Origin: a virus
Reading direction: 5' to 3' (one strand)
IMG/VR virus record: IMGVR_UViG_3300021964_009390
Coordinates: 158,462-222,461 of that record
Length of the DNA stretch: 64,000 bases
The notes below the pieces were generated by a model that saw only the letters and a program-made list of their open reading frames with translations, was not told the origin of the DNA and did no database searches. How positions within the stretch are numbered: position 1 is the stretch's first letter; the number at the start of each line of letters is the position of its first letter. The position numbers and the translations under genes were made by a program. Positions 7,095 through 14,785 of the stretch are shown here, one piece after another.

Positions 7095-9701
7095 GTGTAT
7101 AGGAATATAATTTACGACGCTAAAAACGAAACGTGTAAACTCTTCACGTGGGACAACTCTGGAAACCGGGTGTGTTATGACACGAGTTTCAACCCGTATG
7201 TGTACTATGAAACTAATGGTAAATCTAACGGTAAGAGCATATTCAATACCGCGGTAAAAAAACGATCATTCCGGACACAATACGATCGATACAAATTTGT
7301 AAAAGACTGCGGTGTAAAAAGGGTATTTGAAAATATACCTAGTGAACAACAATTTTTAATAGATCAGTACTGGGAAAAAAACGAATCTCCGGAATTCACA
7401 GAAAATCCTTTGAAGGTATTATTTATAGACATTGAAACATACAGCCCAGATTCATTTCCAGATGTAGATAACCCCTCTCACCCAATCAATGTAGTAACCA
7501 TATACGATACATTACAAAATAAATTTTATTCTTGGGGTACCAAACAATACGATACTACAGATATTGAAACACCCGGTGGTAGCATTGTTAAAAAAGACAT
7601 ATTATACTATCATTGCAAAACAGAAGTTGAGATGCTACGTCGCTTCTTGGATTATATAAAAAATGATTACCCGGATATCATAACTGGTTGGAATAGTGAA
7701 TTATTTGACATACCATACATAATTTCACGAATGGGTCGTATCTTGGATGAGAATGAATATAAACAACTGAGCCCTGTAGGTGAAGTGTTCTGCCGTGAGA
7801 TCGCCGGTCAGTTTGGCAAGAGCCGTTTCCGGTGGTATATAAAAGGTGTTTCTAGTTTAGATTACCTAGATATATACAAGAAATTCAGCATGGGTCTCCG
7901 GGAGAATTACAAACTCGACACCATTGCACAGTTCGAACTAGGTGATAAAAAAATAGACTATGGCGGTATGAATCTAGCTCAATTAGCAGATGAAAATTGG
8001 AAAACATTCGTAGACTACAACATACAAGACGTAAACCTACTTGTCCGGATGGAAGAGAAGTTGCAGTACCTTAAACTGCTGAGAATGTTGGCGTATGTGG
8101 GACTATCACCACTAGAAAGCGCCATGGGGACATTAACTGTAATCACAGGTGCATCCGTCATACAAGCACGTAAAGACGGCTATGTAATACCAACATTTAT
8201 AAAAGAAAACACAAAAGATGGTAAATACGAAGGAGCGTATGTAGGAGAACCAGAGCGTGGTTTTCAACAAGACATTGTAAGTTTTGATGCTAACAGTCTA
8301 TATCCTAGTACCATGATAACACTGAATTTGTCACCGGAAACTAAAATAGGTTCTGTTGTAGAGAAAACCCCGGATCATATAACAGTGAAGCATGTGAACG
8401 GTAAGTTATTCAATTTATCACACGATAAATTCTTAAAATTCATCAAAAAAGAAAAAATAGCTATAACAAAAGCTAAAGCACTGTTTAGCCAAAAAACAAA
8501 AGGCATCATACCTAAAATTGTAGACAAGCTGTATGCGCAACGTGTTGAGTTCAAAAAGGAATTGGATAGAACACGCCGTGAGTTATCAAAACTTGATCCC
8601 GAAACATCAGAATATCAAAACAAAAAAAATGAATCTGAAACTTGGTGGGTAAAACAATATACAGTAAAAATATTGATCAACAGTATATACGGTTACTTCG
8701 GTAACAAATATGCACCTATGGGAGACAGTGACATCGCGCGAAGCATAACATTAACTGGCCAAGCTGTTATCAAGCAATCAAATAAAATACTGTATGATTA
8801 TATAAAACAAATGACAGGTAATGACAACTTACGTGTTGAAGATGTAGTCAAATATAATGATACGGACTCAAGCTACATTAGTATAAAATGTATAAATGAC
8901 AGCAAATCTCTTGAGCTGTGTGAATCCGGTAAAGTTGCTGATCATACATATAAAATAGTACAAGACATTGAGGATCATTTGAACGTGGAGATTACTAAAT
9001 GGGCTCAACGTAATTTAAATAGTCACGATCCCCGGTTCGTTTTCAAACGAGAGTGTATAGCAGATGTAGGTATGTTTCTAGAAAAAAAGAGATATGTTCT
9101 ACATGTGTTAGATGATGAAGGTATACCTGTTGATAAGTTCAAGTACACCGGTGTAGAGGTAGTGAGAACCACCATACCCGAACCTGTGAAGCCGTATATT
9201 AAGAAAATAATCGAAACAATGCTCACCACTCGAAACCTAGGTGAAACCAACAAGCTGTTGCATGAAACATACGATATATTCAAGAGTTTGGAAGTAGAAG
9301 ACATCGCTTTCGCGATGGGTTGTAAGGAATATGATAAATATGCCAGTAGATGTGATGAGTTTAACACGTGCAAAGGTATGCCGATCCATGTGAAAGCTAG
9401 TTATATACACAACAAAATCTTAGAAAAATTAAATATTGAGAACAAATATGAATCTATCGGTAATGGTGACAAGGTGAGATACTTGTATGTACAACAACCG
9501 AACAGATACGGGGTGAATGCCATAGGTTACAAGTACTATTATCCGGATGAATTCAAAGAAATATTCAAAGTGGATCGAGAATTAATGTTTGACAAGATTG
9601 TATATAGTATCATCGAAAGATTTTACGATTGTGTGAAATGGAAAGCAAAAAAACCTGGCATGGCAGTACAGACTGATTTATTTGAACTGTTCTCTACATG
9701 A
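7095..9701 (+). CDS. 43: gp43 family B DNA polymerase
   Basis: An 868-residue replicative polymerase (T4 gp43 is 898). The proofreading exonuclease motifs are DIE at 112-114, GWNSELFDIPYI for Exo II, and YNIQDVNLL for Exo III. The polymerase motif A is DANSLYPS near 398, motif B is KILINSIYGYFGN near 525, and motif C is DTDS at 589-592. The start is GTG at 7095, fixed by the sigma70-like promoter whose predicted +1 falls exactly on it; the sequence around it has no SD. No intein or intron interrupts the gene. It acts with clamp gp45, clamp loader gp44 and SSB gp32, all present in this window. Confidence 0.97.
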   Translation: MYRNIIYDAKNETCKLFTWDNSGNRVCYDTSFNPYVYYETNGKSNGKSIFNTAVKKRSFRTQYDRYKFVKDCGVKRVFENIPSEQQFLIDQYWEKNESPEFTENPLKVLFIDIETYSPDSFPDVDNPSHPINVVTIYDTLQNKFYSWGTKQYDTTDIETPGGSIVKKDILYYHCKTEVEMLRRFLDYIKNDYPDIITGWNSELFDIPYIISRMGRILDENEYKQLSPVGEVFCREIAGQFGKSRFRWYIKGVSSLDYLDIYKKFSMGLRENYKLDTIAQFELGDKKIDYGGMNLAQLADENWKTFVDYNIQDVNLLVRMEEKLQYLKLLRMLAYVGLSPLESAMGTLTVITGASVIQARKDGYVIPTFIKENTKDGKYEGAYVGEPERGFQQDIVSFDANSLYPSTMITLNLSPETKIGSVVEKTPDHITVKHVNGKLFNLSHDKFLKFIKKEKIAITKAKALFSQKTKGIIPKIVDKLYAQRVEFKKELDRTRRELSKLDPETSEYQNKKNESETWWVKQYTVKILINSIYGYFGNKYAPMGDSDIARSITLTGQAVIKQSNKILYDYIKQMTGNDNLRVEDVVKYNDTDSSYISIKCINDSKSLELCESGKVADHTYKIVQDIEDHLNVEITKWAQRNLNSHDPRFVFKRECIADVGMFLEKKRYVLHVLDDEGIPVDKFKYTGVEVVRTTIPEPVKPYIKKIIETMLTTRNLGETNKLLHETYDIFKSLEVEDIAFAMGCKEYDKYASRCDEFNTCKGMPIHVKASYIHNKILEKLNIENKYESIGNGDKVRYLYVQQPNRYGVNAIGYKYYYPDEFKEIFKVDRELMFDKIVYSIIERFYDCVKWKAKKPGMAVQTDLFELFST

Positions 9702-9717
9702 ACAAATTGTAAAAATA

Positions 9718-9747
9718 TTGAATATATGTGGATTTTTGTCATATAAT
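9718..9747 (+). promoter_or_regulatory. Sigma70-like promoter upstream of the 9764 gene and uvsX
   Basis: TTGAAT at 9718-9723, an 18-bp spacer and TATAAT at 9742-9747. The ATG at 9764 would have a leader of about ten bases. It probably drives the 9764 gene and the overlapping uvsX. Confidence 0.65.
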
Positions 9748-9763
9748 ATTATATCATATATAC

Positions 9764-10195
9764 ATGAGCTTAAATTTAAGAGTAATCGTTGACGCCGCCG
9801 GCAGAACCATCATTGGAGAACATGATAATGAAACAGATCAGTCTATTTCATTGAAAAATCCCGCGACTTTGTTTATACAACCTAATCAACAAACTGGACA
9901 ACTAGCAGTACAGTTGATACCTTTCTTTTTTAGAGAGTTTGTTGAAGAAGAGAAACGACCAGAAGGAGTCAGCTGGACATTCGACAAATCCTCGCTCGCA
10001 ACTTCAGAGCAGTTCGGTTTAGACAACAGATTGTTGGACCAATACGAAAAAATGATGACCAAAGAAGCCAATACAAACCCACCACCTATTGAAGATACTG
10101 AAGCTTTCGGCCCAGCTGCCGGAAAAGCAAAAGAAGTGAAATTGTTTGATGAAACTGCCGAAAAAGCAGAAACAGTTGAGCCAGTAGATGGGTAA
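9764..10195 (+). CDS. Conserved-looking small protein between gp43 and uvsX, unknown function
   Basis: A 143-residue protein starting MSLNLRVIVDAAGRTIIGEH. The first 75 residues look like a small beta-barrel (VIVDAAGRTIIGE, then LKNPATLFIQP, then LAVQLIPFFFREF), reminiscent of an Sm/Hfq-like fold. The C-terminal half is acidic, Ala/Glu-rich and probably disordered. I recall similar proteins at the gp43-uvsX junction of marine T4-like phages, but that needs a search. The ATG at 9764 is preferred over the upstream in-frame ATG at 9728, because 9728 lies inside the predicted promoter. Its end overlaps the uvsX start by eight bases, suggesting coupling. Confidence 0.72.
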   Translation: MSLNLRVIVDAAGRTIIGEHDNETDQSISLKNPATLFIQPNQQTGQLAVQLIPFFFREFVEEEKRPEGVSWTFDKSSLATSEQFGLDNRLLDQYEKMMTKEANTNPPPIEDTEAFGPAAGKAKEVKLFDETAEKAETVEPVDG

Positions 10196-11252
10196 AAAAT
10201 CAGACATTAGCGCTGATGCTCTCAAAGCATTAGATAGTATAGATAAAATGAACCCGTTAGCCGGGTTTTTAACTGAGAGTACGTTGAGTAATGTCAATGA
10301 CTGGCACGATACCGGCTGTCTTGTGCTAAACAGCATAATTAGTGGTAGTTTGTACAAAGGTGTACCAAAAGGTAGAGTTACTGGTTTCGCCGGTCCGAGT
10401 ATGGCAGGTAAGACATACATAATCAATAAGATATTAGCTGGAGCTCAACGCGAAGGTATGATTCCAGTGATTTTTGACACAGAAGCTGCAGTAGATGAAA
10501 ATAGTGTACGTGGAGTTGGTTTAGACCCGGAAAAAGTTAAATATGTCCCAGTGCAAACTGTAGAAGAGACCCGTAACCAAATTGTAAAATTTTTAGATCA
10601 TATCATTGAAAATAAACAACAAGGTAAATTTATCATAAGTATTGATAGTTTAGGTAACCTCGCTAGTCAAAAAGAGATGGAAGACATCACCAAGGACAAA
10701 ACCGCGGTAGATATGGGCACACGAGCCAAAGGGCTCAAGAGCATGATGAGGACTCTCACATTCAAAGCAGCAGAAGCTGACACTACCATATTGTTCAGTA
10801 ATCATACTTATGATGATCCGGCTGCTATGTTTCCATCTCTAGTAAAAAACCAAGCCGGTGGTAAAGGACCAGTGTATCTCGCCAGTGTGTTGGTGCAATT
10901 GGCCAAGAAAGATGAGCGTCATGACAAAAATAACGAGTCTGATCAAATGATCGCAGAGGCTAAAACATATAGTGGTACCACGTTACGTGCTCTGACTGTC
11001 AAAAACCGGTTTGTACCACCGTTTCTTGAGGCGGAAATGTATTTAAACTTTAAAACTGGGTTAGATAAATACTCCGGACTGTTAAACATTGCAGTAAATC
11101 ATGGTGCAATTGTACAAACCGGTAGTACATACCAATTACCTGATGGTACCAAGCTAGGTTATTACAAGCAGTGGAGAGATAATGACGAAATATGGGACAA
11201 GGTTCTTCCCGTCATTGAAGAAAAACTAAAAGAAGATTATCAGTACAATTAG
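10188..11252 (+). CDS. uvsX: UvsX RecA-like recombinase
   Basis: A 354-residue RecA/RAD51-type strand exchange protein (T4 UvsX is 391). Walker A GPSMAGKT is near residues 70-77. Walker B is FIISIDSLGN, followed by an L1/L2 loop region with QAGGKGPVYLASV. It forms filaments on single-stranded DNA with the UvsY mediator and drives recombination-dependent replication. Its ATG at 10188 overlaps the end of the previous gene by eight bases. At its 3' end it meets the minus-strand gene at 11249 tail to tail, with the two stop codons overlapping and no terminator hairpin between them. Confidence 0.95.
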   Translation: MGKKSDISADALKALDSIDKMNPLAGFLTESTLSNVNDWHDTGCLVLNSIISGSLYKGVPKGRVTGFAGPSMAGKTYIINKILAGAQREGMIPVIFDTEAAVDENSVRGVGLDPEKVKYVPVQTVEETRNQIVKFLDHIIENKQQGKFIISIDSLGNLASQKEMEDITKDKTAVDMGTRAKGLKSMMRTLTFKAAEADTTILFSNHTYDDPAAMFPSLVKNQAGGKGPVYLASVLVQLAKKDERHDKNNESDQMIAEAKTYSGTTLRALTVKNRFVPPFLEAEMYLNFKTGLDKYSGLLNIAVNHGAIVQTGSTYQLPDGTKLGYYKQWRDNDEIWDKVLPVIEEKLKEDYQYN

Positions 11253-12640
11253 TTGATAGGTCTGTTAGCCCATCCGGGTCTCCATAGTATATCTTCTTTG
11301 ATAGTAGGAGCACCGGCCATTTTCCATGACGGTGTAGCGTCTGGTATCCCATCCCCATTAACATCCCAGTTCATTTGAGGCTGTGCTGGTTGAGCAGGTG
11401 CTGTAGCACCGGGTTGAGCAGGTTGTGTAGCAGCATCTCCGCCACCACCAGCTCCACTCATCATTGAAGATACTTTGCTGATACCATCACCTAGAGCACC
11501 TAAACCAACACCTACAGCCCCACCGGTATGTCCTCGAGATAAAACATCCTTGTCTGTAGCCGTTTGTTTCAAAGCTTCCATTGGCTCTAGACCTTGAGCT
11601 CTAAGCTCTTTATATTTTTGAAAACCAGCTAAACCACCAGCAGCAGCAAAACCTGCCCCGTACCGGGCAATAATCATAGGTAAAGCAGCTCCCATCGCCA
11701 AGCTAGCTGCCCCTAATATACCGACAGCAGCTGTTTTAGTTAAGTTGGGATTTTCCTTAACCCATCCCATAATTTTCTTCATCATGCCTTGCTTTTCACC
11801 ACCGGCCGCGGCTGGTTGCTCTTCTTTGTTACCAAAAATTCTATCATGCCCCATCCGGTATTTTTCACTACTATCACCAGCTTGCTGCGAACCGTCTATT
11901 TTTTGGTTCTCATTATCATCATACTGTTGAAGCTCTGCATCAGTAGGATTATTCGGGTCTAATTGCCCCGCAGGCATCGGTTTGTTTGCCACATCCGGTG
12001 CTTGCGTCTGTTGTGCTTGTGCCTGTTGATCATTATAACCTTGTTTGAAACCACCTGCAGCATCTTTCGCGCCAGTGGCAATAGCTTGTCCAGCTTTTTT
12101 AGCTCCTTTACCAATTGCTGTACCAACTTTTCCGAGACCTTTGGCAATGTTACCGAGTAACCCTTCATTATGTAAATATAAAATATGCTCGCGAATCATC
12201 TCCTTGTATTCATCTACTCCCTCGTTGACTGTTTGCGGTTCCGGTGAATTAGCTATTTGATTCTCTACCTGACCAGCCCCCTCTTCATCTAGCGCTTGAT
12301 CTAACGCTTGGGGCCCTTCTTGAGCTGCTGTTGTGACTTTGACCAAAGTATCTGGATCATTTGCCTTCAACCATTCTATAGCCTTCTGTATAACTGGTTG
12401 TAACATCTTATCGTTAACTGTTTGAGCGATGTTTTGCACTCCGGTTTTAGCTGCTCCTACAGCTTTACCGGCCAGATTACCCAAGGTTCCCATGAGACCC
12501 TCTTCTATTAAAATTTGTTCCACCAGTTGTGCTGTCAATTCAGTATCATACTGGTAACCCTCAGCAAAAATGCGTCTGACACGCTGTGTCCTGGCACGTC
12601 TCTCAAAACTTTCGAAAATTAAATGATTGTCTCTGTTCAT
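11249..12640 (-). CDS. Gly/Ala-rich late virion-type protein with membrane-active segments
   Basis: A 463-residue late protein, family unrecognised. The N-terminus (MNRDNHLIFESFERR) and the following IFAEG resemble a head-targeting propeptide with a possible protease site. Two diverged copies of an amphipathic Gly/Ala/Lys module follow: EGLMGTLGNLAGKAVGAAK near 47 and EGLLGNIAKGLGKVGTAIGK near 158. A linker rich in Gln/Asp/Pro comes next. A hydrophobic stretch near 295-335 (TAAVGILGAASLAMGAALPM onward) could span a membrane. The C-terminus carries DVNGDGIPD, a calcium-loop-like sequence. A packaged protein ejected with the DNA is a reasonable guess. It is opposed to uvsX and driven by its own late promoter. 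Confidence 0.8.
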   Translation of the reverse strand: MNRDNHLIFESFERRARTQRVRRIFAEGYQYDTELTAQLVEQILIEEGLMGTLGNLAGKAVGAAKTGVQNIAQTVNDKMLQPVIQKAIEWLKANDPDTLVKVTTAAQEGPQALDQALDEEGAGQVENQIANSPEPQTVNEGVDEYKEMIREHILYLHNEGLLGNIAKGLGKVGTAIGKGAKKAGQAIATGAKDAAGGFKQGYNDQQAQAQQTQAPDVANKPMPAGQLDPNNPTDAELQQYDDNENQKIDGSQQAGDSSEKYRMGHDRIFGNKEEQPAAAGGEKQGMMKKIMGWVKENPNLTKTAAVGILGAASLAMGAALPMIIARYGAGFAAAGGLAGFQKYKELRAQGLEPMEALKQTATDKDVLSRGHTGGAVGVGLGALGDGISKVSSMMSGAGGGGDAATQPAQPGATAPAQPAQPQMNWDVNGDGIPDATPSWKMAGAPTIKEDILWRPGWANRPIN

Positions 12641-12643
12641 AGC

Positions 12644-12672
12644 TTGAATTATTTATGTTAGTATACTATAAT
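12644..12672 (+). promoter_or_regulatory. Sigma70-like promoter for queC
   Basis: TTGAAT at 12644-12649, 17 bp, TATAAT at 12667-12672 inside the recurring TATACTATAAT. The ATG at 12678 starts six bases after the -10 box, implying a leaderless transcript. It overlaps the divergent late promoter at 12650-12657. Confidence 0.85.
12650..12657 (-). promoter_or_regulatory. Late promoter for the gene starting at 12640
   Basis: CATAAATA on the minus strand, nine bases before the ATG at 12640. It lies between the -35 and -10 boxes of the divergent queC promoter, so the two cannot easily be occupied at once. Confidence 0.75.
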
Positions 12673-12677
12673 TATGT

Positions 12678-13388
12678 ATGAAAAAATGCATAATCCCGGT
12701 CAGCGGTGGTATAGACTCATCAACCATACTGTATTATACACACAAATCACGCAAGGATTTTGATGAAATACATACAGTCACTTTTGATTATGGTCAGAGG
12801 CATAGCAAAGAGATTGAACATGCCGAATTGATAACCAAAAATGTCAGCACCAGTCACAAAGTTTTAGATGTAACATTTTTAAAAAACATTATAACGTCTA
12901 GCTCATTGACCAATGATAGTATAGATGTAGCAAAAACTGCAGATGTACTAGGTGACCCACAAACCGTCAATTATGTACCTAACAGAAACATGATCTTACT
13001 ATCCATTTGTACTGGTTATGCGGAGAGTATCGGAGCCAGCGTTGTGTACCATGGCGCCGCACAAGTTGATAGTGAGGCTGGTTATTGGGATGGTACTCAA
13101 GAGTTTATTAGTTGCATGAACCTAGTGAACAGTTTGAACAGACGAGATCGGGTGACTATTGAAGCACCTCTGTTACAAATGTCAAAACAACAAATAATTA
13201 AACTAGGTGTAGATAGTGATTTGGATTTCAGTAAAACGTGGACCTGTTATGAAGGTGGTACTAAAGCATGTGGTAGATGCACCGCATGCAGTAGCAGAAT
13301 CAAAGGATTCGTAGATAATAAATTAATTGACCCAGTGGAGTATGAAATAGATATACCATGGGACAAATACAACTGCGAGAGACTGTAA
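12678..13388 (+). CDS. queC: QueC-like 7-cyano-7-deazaguanine (preQ0) synthase
   Basis: A 236-residue PP-loop ATPase. The SGGIDSS pyrophosphate loop is at residues 9-15. The C-terminal zinc site TWTCYEGGTKACGRCTAC has all four cysteines with QueC spacing (C-x7-C-x2-C-x2-C). QueC converts carboxy-deazaguanine to preQ0 using ammonia and ATP. In phages this feeds deazaguanine DNA modification that blocks host restriction. The amidotransferase gene starts one base after its stop, which points to a joint function. FolE, QueD, QueE and a DpdA-type transglycosylase were not found in this window; they may lie elsewhere, or host preQ0 precursors may be used. The gene has its own leaderless-type promoter. 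Confidence 0.93.
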   Translation: MKKCIIPVSGGIDSSTILYYTHKSRKDFDEIHTVTFDYGQRHSKEIEHAELITKNVSTSHKVLDVTFLKNIITSSSLTNDSIDVAKTADVLGDPQTVNYVPNRNMILLSICTGYAESIGASVVYHGAAQVDSEAGYWDGTQEFISCMNLVNSLNRRDRVTIEAPLLQMSKQQIIKLGVDSDLDFSKTWTCYEGGTKACGRCTACSSRIKGFVDNKLIDPVEYEIDIPWDKYNCERL

Positions 13389-13389
13389 T

Positions 13390-14061
13390 ATGTGTGGTGT
13401 ATACGGTTCTACTTGTTACAATAGATTTAAAGATCTATACAAATTAAACACAACAAGGGGCAATTTCGCAAACGGTCATGTTTTTGTGAGTGATTCTCAA
13501 GATGGTCGATCTCTACATATATCAAAATCTCCCGGGACTAAAAAATATACTGATGTAATAGATGAGAATATTAAAATACACTTAGGTCATACACAATCCC
13601 CGACCGGTAGTGTAAGAGACTATCATCCATCTACAACACACCCATTCGAGAGCAGAAATTGGATCGTTGGTCATAATGGTGTCATTAATAATTTTGAAAA
13701 ACTAAAACAACAGTATGCACCACATAGCAAATGCAATGTTGACACGAGTATAATACCCTATTTACTAGAGATGTATATAGCTACCCGACATACTGAGCAA
13801 GAAATAACAAATATCGTGAAAAGAGTGTTAGACATGATAAATGGTACGTACGGGTTGTTTATTTTTAATAAAAAATACAACCTCTTGTATGTAGCTAGAT
13901 CTGGAAGCACTCTGTTTTATGACCCTAAGGATGGTAGTTTCAGCTCTACACAGCATGGTAACATGGTGGATCTACCAGAACATACACTGTTTAAAGTCAA
14001 CGGTAACATATATGAACGAGTAGCTAGTCTATCTAATAACTCATCATTTTTAATATTATAA
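13390..14061 (+). CDS. Class II glutamine amidotransferase (Ntn hydrolase), QueC-linked
   Basis: A 223-residue stand-alone glutaminase domain. After Met removal, the nucleophile Cys2 begins MCGVYG. Further family motifs are LGHTQSPTGS, VGHNGVINNFEKLK, the DTS equivalent of the substrate loop, GTYGLFIFN, and VARSGSTLFY, all typical of the GlmS/AsnB/PurF type. No synthase partner domain is attached. Its position one base after queC recalls the Gat-QueC fusion known from Crenarchaeota and some phages, in which the amidotransferase supplies ammonia for amidation of preQ0 to archaeosine. Here the two halves are separate genes. The archaeosine role is inference; generic ammonia supply to QueC or another enzyme is an alternative. 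Confidence 0.82.
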   Translation: MCGVYGSTCYNRFKDLYKLNTTRGNFANGHVFVSDSQDGRSLHISKSPGTKKYTDVIDENIKIHLGHTQSPTGSVRDYHPSTTHPFESRNWIVGHNGVINNFEKLKQQYAPHSKCNVDTSIIPYLLEMYIATRHTEQEITNIVKRVLDMINGTYGLFIFNKKYNLLYVARSGSTLFYDPKDGSFSSTQHGNMVDLPEHTLFKVNGNIYERVASLSNNSSFLIL

Positions 14062-14765
14062 TGAAAAATAAAAAAATTGAACTTAAACCTATACTCATTG
14101 TGAGCTGTACTCAAAATGAATCATGGAAAGATACAAGATTAGGATCATGTAAAGCCAGCTTGGAAAACCAAGCTAAATTCAAGTTTGTAACAAACAATAA
14201 ACAAGGACTACCTAAATGTTATAATAAATTTTTAACAAAAAAAATAGCAGAAAAACATGATATAATTGTATTTTGTCATGATGATTTATATATAGATGAT
14301 TTAAAATTGCGAGGAAAATTATACAAATCGCTATACGCCGACAAATATGATATTGTCGGCCTCGCCGGTGCTAGTACATGCAAAATAGAACATGGTAAAC
14401 CTACCCTGTGGCATTTGATGAGCGAGCGAGATACATGGAGCGGTACTGTTTTCCACCCGCGTGGTGTTGATACAAATCAAGTGATGTCTACAACGTTCGG
14501 ACCAACTCCATCTAGATGTCTCGTGTTAGATGGTGTGTTTCTTGCAGTGAACATACACCGTGCCCGGGAGAAAAAATGGAAATTTAATGATACATTTGAC
14601 TTTCATCATTATGACATAGCTAGCTGTATTGATGCAAATACCAAGCAATTGAAACTCGGTACATGTATGATACACGCTATTCACGACTCTCCCGGCTTAC
14701 ACTCTATAGAAGACCCAGACTGGCTGTCTAGCCAGGACAAATTTTTAAAGTTGTATGGTGAGTAA
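14061..14765 (+). CDS. GT-A fold glycosyltransferase-like protein
   Basis: A 234-residue protein with features of the small glycosyltransferase family found in StrF-like proteins. It opens ILIVSCTQNE, has FCHDDLYIDD near residue 72 as a DxD-like site, and later LDGVFLAVNI and FDFHHYDIASCIDA, the typical sequence in which the acceptor-lobe Asp follows a Tyr. The start overlaps the amidotransferase stop by one base (TAATG), so it is probably cotranscribed with queC. The acceptor is unknown. Its location in the deazaguanine operon raises the possibility of a modified-base glycosyltransferase, but a virion or host glycan acceptor is equally open. Confidence 0.7.
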   Translation: MKNKKIELKPILIVSCTQNESWKDTRLGSCKASLENQAKFKFVTNNKQGLPKCYNKFLTKKIAEKHDIIVFCHDDLYIDDLKLRGKLYKSLYADKYDIVGLAGASTCKIEHGKPTLWHLMSERDTWSGTVFHPRGVDTNQVMSTTFGPTPSRCLVLDGVFLAVNIHRAREKKWKFNDTFDFHHYDIASCIDANTKQLKLGTCMIHAIHDSPGLHSIEDPDWLSSQDKFLKLYGE

Positions 14766-14779
14766 CAATACCTTATAAT
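14751..14779 (+). promoter_or_regulatory. Sigma70-like promoter for gp41
   Basis: TTGTAT at 14751-14756, 17 bp, TATAAT at 14774-14779, overlapping the end of the preceding glycosyltransferase gene. The ATG at 14786 coincides with the predicted +1. Confidence 0.75.
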
Positions 14780-14785
14780 ACTCAC

